Under the pieces are notes generated by a model that did no database searches, had not been told where the DNA came from, and saw nothing but the letters and a program-made list of their open reading frames with translations. A stretch of 15,619 bases of DNA. It comes from UBA9630 sp037137555 (GTDB lineage: Bacteria; Patescibacteriota; Minisyncoccia; Moranbacterales; UBA2206). Position 1 is the stretch's first letter; each line of letters begins with the position of its first letter. The DNA lies in contig JBAXKA010000021.1 in assembly GCA_037137555.1 (NCBI GenBank), forward strand, positions 1-15,619, in the 5' to 3' direction. Shown piece after piece: positions 1 through 5,677 of the stretch. The position numbers were made by a program, and so were the translations under genes.

Positions 1-63
1 CTTTTTATGAAAAAGACAGCTTCAAGCTCATATGATGATTAGATTATACTGTTTTGTAATATT

Positions 64-125
64 GCATTCAGTCCCATTTCCTTACTAAGTAGATGTTTAG
101 GATGAGGTAGATTTAGATTTTGAAA
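64..125. repeat. Degraded right half of the palindromic repeat (copy 1)
   Basis: The bases from GCATTCAGTCCC at 64 to TAGATTTTGAAA at 114-125 match the right part of copy 3 (1163-1224) with substitutions. They include a decayed hairpin around CCTTACTAAG and the outer arm GGATGAGGTAGATT at 100-113, which matches the complement of the left arm of copies 2 and 3 at 13 of 14 positions. No left half is visible in bases 1-63, so this copy is truncated or decayed. It overlaps the last codons of the GNAT gene. Bases 1-63 hold nothing else I can support. Confidence 0.75.
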
Positions 126-567
126 ACATTTTAATCATAAACCCATATCCCTCTCGATTAAAACCCAATTTTTTATATAGTTGTTTTGCTTTTTTATTTT
201 TTGCTCCAACTTCCAAGGAAACTGCCACGGATTTTCTAATAACATTTTTTTGCAGATATTTAATGAAAGCACTAGCGATGCCAGTACCACGACAAGAAAT
301 ATTAACAAAAATTTCATCAATAGCGGAAACATTTCCACCGTAACCATTGCACCAATAATTAATAACAAGTGCGTAGCCCACAAGTATTTTGTTCATCTCA
401 AAAACATAAATCACTCCCTTTTCTGGAAAACAAGAAAATTCCTTGATTGTTTTTCTGATAGTTGTTAAAGAAATTTTAACGCCCAATTCTTCTAAAGAAA
501 AATTTTGCATTAAATTTTCTAACTTTTTCTGGTCTGCACTTTTATATTTTCTGAAAATTATTTTCAT
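97..567 (-). CDS. GNAT-family N-acetyltransferase
   Basis: A 156-residue protein of typical GNAT size, predicted to move an acetyl group from acetyl-CoA to an unidentified amine. The acetyl-CoA-binding motif A is at about residues 81-107, with a strand (AIDEIFV) followed by the pyrophosphate loop CRGTGIA. Motif B is at about 122-143, with the familiar pattern N-x-K-A-x-x-L-Y-x-K-L-G-F ending in a GYGFMIK strand. I chose the ATG at 567 because it gives the usual GNAT beginning (MKIIFRKYKS); an in-frame ATG at 612 would add 15 residues, partly encoded by repeat copy 2. There is no Shine-Dalgarno; TACAAT at 578-583 could be a -10 box. About the last eight residues (ending SKSKSTSS) are encoded by repeat copy 1, so the C-terminus has probably been remodelled. 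The substrate cannot be predicted. Confidence 0.85.
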   Translation of the reverse strand: MKIIFRKYKSADQKKLENLMQNFSLEELGVKISLTTIRKTIKEFSCFPEKGVIYVFEMNKILVGYALVINYWCNGYGGNVSAIDEIFVNISCRGTGIASAFIKYLQKNVIRKSVAVSLEVGAKNKKAKQLYKKLGFNREGYGFMIKMFSKSKSTSS

Positions 568-605
568 TGGTTTAAATATTGTAATTTCGCATTTACCCAT
601 TCCAA

Positions 606-710
606 AATCCACCTCATCCGGCCTAAGGCCACCTTCTCCTCAGTAAGGAGAAGGGGATTTTGCATTTATCCCCTCTCCTTACTAAGGAGAGGGTTAGGGT
701 GAGGTGGATT
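606..710. repeat. Palindromic repeat element, copy 2 (complete)
   Basis: The element is bounded by inverted arms: AATCCACCTCATCC at 606-619 and GGGTGAGGTGGATT at 697-710, 13 of 14 complementary. Three hairpins lie inside: GGCC-TAA-GGCC at 620-630; CCTTCTCCT-cagta-AGGAGAAGG at 632-654; and a perfect 11-bp arm pair at 671-681 and 683-693 (CCCTCTCCTTA / TAAGGAGAGGG). The second and third hairpins resemble each other. Overall it is a closing stem with three side arms, either as single-stranded DNA or as RNA. It carries the stop codon of the DUF559 gene and lies between that gene and the GNAT gene. The size (105 bp) and terminal inverted repeats fit a MITE-like or REP-like element; no target-site duplication is obvious. 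Confidence 0.85.
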
Positions 711-1076
711 CCTCTCTCCCTCACCACAAAACCCAAACAAATCATCCATCACTACACTTAAATTATTTTTAATCTCCGAGTTTGTATATCTTTTTACATT
801 TATTCCAAGACTCTTAAAGTATTCCGTTCTCGCTAAATCATACTTTGCATTATCATCCTCAAAATGTTGCTCACCATCAATTTCAATCACTAATTTTAAT
901 TTGGAACAATAAAAATCTGCAATATAACTCCCCACTGAATATTGCCTTCTTAATTTATGCCCGTGAAATTTTCTATCTTTAACATGCATCCAAAAAATTA
1001 ATTCCGCATCCGTTTGTGCCTTTCTTAATTTCCGCCTATTCTCTTTGACTTTAATTTTATTATATATTTTTGTCAT
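666..1076 (-). CDS. DUF559 (Vsr-like) endonuclease-domain protein
   Basis: A 136-residue protein with the DUF559 pattern: a basic N-terminal start (TKIYNKIKVKENRRKLRKAQT), a DAELIFW segment, then the PD-(D/E)XK-type nuclease core around residues 50-71 with D54 (YIADFYC), E65 and D67 (LVIEIDGEQH), and a C-terminal helix after GINVKRY. The family is related to very-short-patch-repair endonucleases, so DNA cleavage is likely; its biological role is not established. I chose the ATG at 1076 because it gives the family's usual start; an upstream in-frame GTG at 1100 lies inside repeat copy 3. Residues 123-136 (N-PPHPNPLLSKERG) are encoded by repeat copy 2, after the domain proper ends near FGFCGEG. 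Palindromic repeats bracket the gene on both sides. No Shine-Dalgarno is seen. Confidence 0.85.
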   Translation of the reverse strand: MTKIYNKIKVKENRRKLRKAQTDAELIFWMHVKDRKFHGHKLRRQYSVGSYIADFYCSKLKLVIEIDGEQHFEDDNAKYDLARTEYFKSLGINVKRYTNSEIKNNLSVVMDDLFGFCGEGERNPPHPNPLLSKERG

Positions 1077-1093
1077 TGATTTTAAATTCCAAG

Positions 1094-1224
1094 AATCCAC
1101 CTCATCCCCGCCGTGGCGGGGGCACCTTCTCCTTAGTAATGAGAAGGCTAAAAATCAATTCCGCATTCAGTCCCCTCTCCTTACTAAGGAGAGGGTTAGT
1201 GTGAGGTGGATTTAGATTTTGAAA
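1094..1224. repeat. Palindromic repeat element, copy 3 (complete)
   Basis: Outer arms are AATCCACCTCATCC at 1094-1107 and GTGTGAGGTGGATT at 1199-1212, 12 of 14 complementary. Inside are CCCCGCC-GT-GGCGGGG at 1106-1121, a hairpin at 1125-1147 (CCTTCTC...GAGAAGG, one mismatch), and a perfect 11-bp arm pair at 1173-1183 and 1185-1195 identical to that of copy 2. The first hairpin occupies the same place as GGCC-TAA-GGCC in copy 2 but has a different sequence. Similarity to copy 1 continues 12 bp past the outer arm (TAGATTTTGAAA at 1213-1224), so the true unit may be longer than the terminal inverted repeats suggest. Confidence 0.85.
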
Positions 1225-1243
1225 TGTTTTAAATTCATAATTT

Positions 1244-2335
1244 TTATTTATTTTCATTTATATCGTTACCTAATATTATCATTCCTTTATTATATGAATT
1301 ACTAGGTTTCAATAGAGTCGTAGCGTCTATCTTATTAGATAAATCAAATGATTCAAAAACCCGTTGAGAAGATTCTGCTATTTTCGATAACGCACCCAGA
1401 TGAGTTTCCATATTAAGAGAACTCATTAGCTTACTCCCGTCAATAACACTATGCATCGGATTAGCAATTCCCATCAAAGAACTTGGAAAATCAAGAAAAG
1501 AACCAACTGATTTCTCTATTTTCTTAGCAGCATCAGGCTGGGTCTTCTTAAGCTCTTCGATCTCTTTTTTAAATTCTATTACTTCTTTTTTATTTTTTTC
1601 TTGATAGTTTTTTAGAAATCTAACAAACGACCCCATCTCATCTGCCGCACCCGCCAATCTACTAAGAATTGACAATTGCTTTACTAAAATAGTATTTCCC
1701 TTTGTTGGATATATGACTTCGTGATCAATTGCACTCCATCCTTCTTCAAATATAGTTCTCACTTGAATCTCGGAAACATACAGCTCTTTATATGGTCTAG
1801 ATTTAATTATATAATGTACCGACCTATAACGTCTTTCTCTGTTAATCTCACAGCCTTTTTCCTCAAAAATTTTTACATAATCCGAATCATCCCCGTCTCT
1901 TATGTACGCGATTGGTCTACCTTTTATATCCCACAGATGACCAATGAACTCATGAATTCCCGACCAATCTTCTTTAAATAAATGCAATATCCTAATCCCA
2001 ATTAAATCCGCAATCTCCCTTTTATAATTTTCCAGAGTAATTTTTCTGATTTTTATACTTTCATCTTTCTCATTTTTGTCGACATCTTCCTTATATTTAC
2101 GTATAATTTTCTCAATCAAATGCTCCTGATCTTTTAATCTATACCAAACGGAGTGAACACCCTCTAATTCCTTTATTCTCTCAACAAAATATTTAGCAAC
2201 TGGCTCTAAATCTCTTAACGACTCATTATAATCTTCTGCAATCTTCAAAAGATCATCCCAAACATAACCACTGTCAGTGAATTCTTTTTTTGTTTTATTG
2301 TGTTTTTTCAGAAATTGGTCAAGATTTTTTTCCAT
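1244..2335 (-). CDS. Small alarmone synthetase-like protein (RelA/SpoT synthetase domain)
   Basis: A 363-residue protein with a RelA/SpoT nucleotidyltransferase domain and no HD hydrolase domain, so predicted to transfer pyrophosphate from ATP to GDP/GTP (or another acceptor) without being able to degrade the product. Residues 1-60 are helical. R66, K68 and K76 in YRLKDQEHLIEKIIRK fit the ATP-binding basic cluster. D110 (ADLIGIR) and E189 (EIQVRT) fit the two metal-binding acidic residues, and Y170 (RYRSVHY) the tyrosine that stacks on the guanine. All key residues are present, so it is probably active. Residues 240-270 are a charged helix (possible coiled coil); the remaining 90 residues match nothing I recognise. 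It begins 46 nt after dnaK on the same strand, without room for an ordinary separate promoter and with no Shine-Dalgarno, and ends just before repeat copy 3. A toxic SAS is a possible alternative role; no antitoxin gene is apparent. Confidence 0.82.
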   Translation of the reverse strand: MEKNLDQFLKKHNKTKKEFTDSGYVWDDLLKIAEDYNESLRDLEPVAKYFVERIKELEGVHSVWYRLKDQEHLIEKIIRKYKEDVDKNEKDESIKIRKITLENYKREIADLIGIRILHLFKEDWSGIHEFIGHLWDIKGRPIAYIRDGDDSDYVKIFEEKGCEINRERRYRSVHYIIKSRPYKELYVSEIQVRTIFEEGWSAIDHEVIYPTKGNTILVKQLSILSRLAGAADEMGSFVRFLKNYQEKNKKEVIEFKKEIEELKKTQPDAAKKIEKSVGSFLDFPSSLMGIANPMHSVIDGSKLMSSLNMETHLGALSKIAESSQRVFESFDLSNKIDATTLLKPSNSYNKGMIILGNDINENK

Positions 2336-2342
2336 ATTTTTT

Positions 2343-2370
2343 AAAGAGCCCCGCCGAAGCGGGACTCTTT
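2343..2370 (-). terminator. UUCG-capped hairpin between dnaK and the alarmone synthetase gene
   Basis: On the minus strand the arms AAAGAGTCCCGC and GCGGGGCTCTTT pair over 12 bp (one G-T wobble) around a TTCG loop closed by C-G, an unusually stable tetraloop. It starts 11 nt after the dnaK stop and is followed by only three T's before an A-run, so it may be a leaky terminator or an mRNA 3'-end stabiliser rather than a full stop. It ends 7 nt before the ATG of the synthetase gene and would also affect that gene's expression. The plus strand has a longer T-run after the stem, but no plus-strand gene precedes it. Confidence 0.65.
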
Positions 2371-2381
2371 TTTAAAGTCTA

Positions 2382-4328
2382 TTATTCTTTTTTACCTTCG
2401 TCCGTCGTAGCCTTGGCGGAGTCGGAGCTGTCTTTCGTCTCCGCATCCTTCACTTCTTCCTTCGGCGCTTCCCCTTCTGGTGTTGCGCCTCCCTCGGCCG
2501 TCGTAGCCTTGGCGGAGTCGGCGGCTTGGGCTGCCTTATACAGCTTTTCGCCAATCTTCTGTGCTTCAAGTGAAAGTTCTTCAGTGGATTTTTTGATTAT
2601 TTCAATATCATCACCGTCTTTTACTTTTTTCAAGGCTTCAATTTTTTCTTCAACCGGTTTTTTTTCATCAGCCGTAATTTTGTCTCCGGCATCACGCATA
2701 GCTTTTTCCGTTGTATAAATTAAAGTATCTGCCATATTCTTAGCTTCAATTGATTCTTTCTTTTTTTTATCTTCATCAGCATGAACTTCTGCATCTTTTT
2801 TCATTTTTTCAATTTCTTCTTTGGAAAGTCCAGTCGAAGCTTCAATGCGAATCGATTGTTCTTTATTCGTAGCTTTGTCCTTGGCCTTAACATTTAAAAT
2901 TCCATTAGCATCAATATCGAATGTTACTTCGACCTGTGGAATGCCTCTTGGTGAAGGTGGAATGCCATCAAGAATAAATCGTCCTAGCGTTTTATTATCA
3001 ATTGCCATTTCTCTTTCCCCTTGCAAAACATGAATTTCTACTGATGGTTGATTGTCCGTAGCAGTTGAAAAAACTTGAGATTTTGAAGTTGGAATAGTTG
3101 TGTTACGATCAATCAGTGGCGTGCGAACGCCTCCCATTGTTTCAATTCCAAAAGTCAACGGAGTAACATCCAAAAGCAAAACATCTTTCACATCACCTTG
3201 CAAAACTCCACCTTGAATAGCCGCCCCAAGTGCCACAACCTCATCAGGATTAACTGAAATATTTGGTTTTTTGCCAAAGAATTTTTCCACAGTCGCAAGC
3301 ACAAGTGGCATTCTCGTCATTCCTCCCACAAGCACAACTTCATTAATATCAGACACGCTAAGTTTTGCATCGGCTAGTGCTTTTTTTGTTGGCTCTAGAG
3401 TTTTTGCCACAAGATCACCAACTAATTCTTCCAACTTAGAACGAGTCAATTTCATCACGAGATGTTTTGGACCATTTGCATCAGTGGTAATAAATGGTTG
3501 ATTGATTTCTGATTCCATAGCGGTTGAAAGTTCGATTTTGGCTTTTTCCGCCGCTTCTTTAATTCGTTGTAATGCTAGTGAATCCTTAGAAAGATCAATC
3601 GCTTCTTGTTTTTTAAATTCATCAATGATCCAGCGGATAATAATTTGATCAAAGTCGTCTCCACCTAAATGTGTGTCGCCATTAGTTGATTTTACTTCCA
3701 CCGTATCTTCTGAGACTTCCAAAATAGAAATATCAAAAGTGCCTCCGCCTAAATCATACACAGCAATTTTTTCATCTTTCTTTTTATTAAAACCATAAGC
3801 CAACGCAGCTGCGGTTGGTTCATTGATAATTCTGCGAACATTTAGTCCGGCAATTTCTCCAGCTTCTTTTGTCGCTTTTCTTTGCGCATCATCAAAATAG
3901 GCTGGAACAGTGATGACGGCTTCGGTAATTTTTTCGCCCAACTTTTCTTCAGCATCAGCTTTCATTTTGGAAAGAATCATAGCCGAAATTTCCTGTGGCG
4001 TATATTCCTTATCACCCATCACCACTTTCACTCCGCCATTCGCTTTAACAATTTTATAAGGCAACATTTTTAAATCGCGTTGCACTTCTTCATCTTCAAA
4101 CTTTCGTCCAATCAAGCGCTTAATCGAATATAGTGTATTGTTTGGATTTGTTACAGATTGTCGTTTCGCCAAAAGTCCCACTAGTCGTTCATTGGACTTG
4201 GAAATTGCAATCATTGAAGGAGTCGTGCGATTTCCCTCTTTGTTTTCGATTATATTTGGGGAACCACCTTCCACAACAGCCATTGCAGAATTAGTTGTCC
4301 CCAAATCGATACCTAATATTTTTGCCAT
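2382..4328 (-). CDS. dnaK: Molecular chaperone DnaK (Hsp70)
   Basis: A 648-residue cytoplasmic ATP-dependent chaperone that binds unfolded peptides with GrpE and a J-protein. The ATPase domain opens with ILGIDLGTTNS (residues 4-14) and holds the phosphate loop DLGGGTFDIS and the VLVGGMTRMP segment. The hydrophobic linker is VLLLDVTPLT, followed by the substrate-binding domain (SQVFSTATDNQPSVEIHVLQGER) and a helical lid. I chose the ATG at 4328 (MAKILGID) over an in-frame ATG at 4373, which would overlap the end of grpE. The tail from about residue 600 is acidic and low in complexity, and contains two in-frame copies of a 24-bp DNA repeat, each encoding DSAKATT. The gene follows grpE by 34 nt with no Shine-Dalgarno. 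No dnaJ follows; a RelA/SpoT-type gene takes that place. Confidence 0.98.
   Translation of the reverse strand: MAKILGIDLGTTNSAMAVVEGGSPNIIENKEGNRTTPSMIAISKSNERLVGLLAKRQSVTNPNNTLYSIKRLIGRKFEDEEVQRDLKMLPYKIVKANGGVKVVMGDKEYTPQEISAMILSKMKADAEEKLGEKITEAVITVPAYFDDAQRKATKEAGEIAGLNVRRIINEPTAAALAYGFNKKKDEKIAVYDLGGGTFDISILEVSEDTVEVKSTNGDTHLGGDDFDQIIIRWIIDEFKKQEAIDLSKDSLALQRIKEAAEKAKIELSTAMESEINQPFITTDANGPKHLVMKLTRSKLEELVGDLVAKTLEPTKKALADAKLSVSDINEVVLVGGMTRMPLVLATVEKFFGKKPNISVNPDEVVALGAAIQGGVLQGDVKDVLLLDVTPLTFGIETMGGVRTPLIDRNTTIPTSKSQVFSTATDNQPSVEIHVLQGEREMAIDNKTLGRFILDGIPPSPRGIPQVEVTFDIDANGILNVKAKDKATNKEQSIRIEASTGLSKEEIEKMKKDAEVHADEDKKKKESIEAKNMADTLIYTTEKAMRDAGDKITADEKKPVEEKIEALKKVKDGDDIEIIKKSTEELSLEAQKIGEKLYKAAQAADSAKATTAEGGATPEGEAPKEEVKDAETKDSSDSAKATTDEGKKE
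2402..2425. repeat. 24-bp direct repeat, copy A, in the dnaK tail
   Basis: The sequence (begins CCGTCGTAGCC, ends GGCGGAGTCGG) is identical to 2498-2521. It is far richer in G+C than the surrounding gene and is read in the same frame in both copies, giving DSAKATT at residues 636-642 of DnaK. TCG plus one variable base also precedes each copy, so the similarity extends slightly further. Confidence 0.85.
2498..2521. repeat. 24-bp direct repeat, copy B, in the dnaK tail
   Basis: Identical to 2402-2425, with starts exactly 96 bp (32 codons) apart, so the frame is kept. It encodes DSAKATT at residues 604-610. Local duplication of the tail or insertion of a dispersed short repeat would both explain the pair; the sequence between the copies does not look duplicated, which favours two insertions. 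Confidence 0.85.
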
Positions 4329-4362
4329 ATAGTTTTTATTAATTATTAGCTTATTAACTTGT

Positions 4363-4890
4363 TTATTCCACAACCACTCGTGCCGGACGAATTACTTTTT
4401 CGCCTAATTTATAACCCTTCAAAATCACTCTTGCAATTTTATTACTAAACTCTTTTTCATCTTTAGTATTATCAGCAATTGCCTCATGTAAGCTTGGATT
4501 AAATTCATCACCAATTTTAACTTCCATTTCAGTCACGCCATTTTCTTTCAAAATATCTTCCAGTTGTTTTTGAATATACATAATTCCCGTAACCCATGGA
4601 ACTTCTTTTTGTTCTTCGGGAACATGTTCAGTCGCACTACGGAAATTATCGATTACCGGCAAAATTTGCAAAGCTGAATCTTCTTTCAAGTATTCCCCCA
4701 GACTTTTTTGATTCTCTTGCTGACGTTTTTTATAATTTTCAAAATCCGCCAAACAGCGCTTCCAGCCAAGCAGATATTCTTCTTCTTTAGTTTCATGCTT
4801 CTCTGCTTTTTTAAAAAATTTCTTGCTTTCTTTTATTGGTGCCTCTTTTTTTTCGGCTATATTTTCTTCTGTTTTTTTTTCCTCTGTCAT
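4363..4890 (-). CDS. grpE: Nucleotide exchange factor GrpE
   Basis: A 175-residue protein that releases ADP from DnaK. Residues 1-40 are a highly charged, probably disordered lead. The long dimerising helix contains the family pattern LADFENYKKRQQEN at about 47-60. LQILPVIDNFRSA (74-86) and MYIQKQLEDILKENGV (104-119) lead into the C-terminal beta domain with the diagnostic GDEFNPSLHEAIA (127-139) and the ending GYKLGEKVIRPARVVV. The length is slightly short for the family but complete. It begins 4 nt after the hrcA stop, so translational coupling is likely, and it shares the CIRCE-controlled promoter. Confidence 0.97.
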   Translation of the reverse strand: MTEEKKTEENIAEKKEAPIKESKKFFKKAEKHETKEEEYLLGWKRCLADFENYKKRQQENQKSLGEYLKEDSALQILPVIDNFRSATEHVPEEQKEVPWVTGIMYIQKQLEDILKENGVTEMEVKIGDEFNPSLHEAIADNTKDEKEFSNKIARVILKGYKLGEKVIRPARVVVE

Positions 4891-4894
4891 GTTT

Positions 4895-5632
4895 TTAAAT
4901 AAAATTTAGACTAATTAAAATTATCGCACTTGAACTTAAAAATTTTTTCATATATTCCATTAACGATTTATTTTTGGCATATTTCATGCGTTTTGGTCCA
5001 ATAATTGCCAGCAAGCCTTTTTCGCCTTCTTGTGTTTCATATGGCGAAACAATCATCGAACAATTAGAAATGCCCTTGATGGGATTTTCTTTACCAATGA
5101 ATATTTTAGTTTCTCCCAGTTTAATCTTTTTTAAAATTACATCAACATTTTCGTCAATATAATCTAACGCCTCTGCTACTTTGCAAAATTCATCGATTTC
5201 TTGAAATTCCGGATTTTCCAAAAGTTCTTTTATGCCAAAATCATAAAACTCTTTTTCAAATCCTGTTACTGCCAGACTGCCACTAAGCGAAGATAATAAT
5301 TTAGCAGTCGCACGAGAAAGTCGATTATTTTGCGCTTTCATTTTTAAAAGTTCTACTTGCATTTTCTTCTGTTCAGCCAAGCTCAACTCCTGTTCTGCCA
5401 TGATTTCTTCGACGAAATAACGATAGCCTTTGTCGGTTGGAATTCGTCCGGCGCTAGTGTGTGGTTGATAGAGAAAACCAACTTTTTCCAGCTCGGCCAT
5501 ATCATTCCTGATTGTCGCCGAACTCAAATCTTGGAAATATTTATCAGAAAGAATCTTCGAACCAACGGCCACTGCTGTCGCCGTATATTCTTCAACCACT
5601 GCGGCTAGAATTTTCTCTTGTCTTTCTTCCAT
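4895..5632 (-). CDS. hrcA: Heat-inducible transcription repressor HrcA (short form)
   Basis: The repressor that binds CIRCE and shuts off heat-shock genes when GroEL keeps it folded. Residues 1-75 are the winged-helix DNA-binding region, including SSATIRNDMAELEKVGFL and the very conserved PHTSAGRIPTDKGYRYFV at about 57-74. The C-terminal GAF-like part ends with GLLAIIGPKRMKYAKNKSLMEYM, the normal end of the family, so the gene is not truncated. At 245 residues it is nevertheless about 100 shorter than typical HrcA (about 340); the loss lies in the middle, where the inserted dimerisation domain usually sits. The ATG at 5632 is about one helical turn from the -10 box of its promoter, suggesting a leaderless mRNA. 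First gene of hrcA-grpE-dnaK. Confidence 0.95.
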   Translation of the reverse strand: MEERQEKILAAVVEEYTATAVAVGSKILSDKYFQDLSSATIRNDMAELEKVGFLYQPHTSAGRIPTDKGYRYFVEEIMAEQELSLAEQKKMQVELLKMKAQNNRLSRATAKLLSSLSGSLAVTGFEKEFYDFGIKELLENPEFQEIDEFCKVAEALDYIDENVDVILKKIKLGETKIFIGKENPIKGISNCSMIVSPYETQEGEKGLLAIIGPKRMKYAKNKSLMEYMKKFLSSSAIILISLNFI

Positions 5633-5638
5633 GGTTTC

Positions 5639-5667
5639 ATTTTATATTATTAGCACTCACCTGTCAA
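5639..5667 (-). promoter_or_regulatory. Promoter of hrcA-grpE-dnaK
   Basis: On the minus strand a perfect -35 box TTGACA (5662-5667) is followed by exactly 17 nt and the -10 box TAAAAT (5639-5644). The expected start point is about 7 nt further, at or next to the A of the hrcA ATG at 5632, which would leave no 5' leader. The -35 box lies in the spacer of the CIRCE operator. Confidence 0.85.
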
Positions 5668-5676
5668 GAGTGCCAA
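5650..5676. promoter_or_regulatory. CIRCE operator (HrcA-binding site)
   Basis: TTAGCACTC, a 9-nt spacer and GAGTGCCAA: one base away from the consensus TTAGCACTC-N9-GAGTGCTAA. It is centred on the -35/-10 spacer region of the hrcA promoter, so bound HrcA would block RNA polymerase. It also lies 1 nt from the stop codon of the upstream PAP2-like gene. Confidence 0.97.
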
Positions 5677-5677
5677 T

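Noticed and set aside
18..28. Small inverted repeat AGCTT-C-AAGCT near the window start
   Set aside because: Only 5 bp per arm; expected by chance in AT-rich DNA and without any gene context.
135..383. An 82-codon frame inside the GNAT gene on the same strand
   Set aside because: It overlaps the conserved acetyl-CoA-binding region of the GNAT protein in another frame and has no motif of its own.
64..1224. Integron attC-like sites after each gene
   Set aside because: The gene-plus-repeat order is reminiscent of an integron, but the repeats lack a GTTRRRY core (the nearest, GTTAGGG and GTTAGTG, do not fit), and no integrase is in the window.
64..1224. CRISPR array
   Set aside because: Copies are about 400-600 bp apart with genes between them, vary internally and are palindromic over 100 bp; no cas genes are present.
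2290..2718. A 142-codon plus-strand reading frame opposite dnaK
   Set aside because: Its serine- and alanine-rich translation is the complement of the low-complexity, acidic dnaK tail and it crosses the dnaK stop and hairpin; nothing supports expression.
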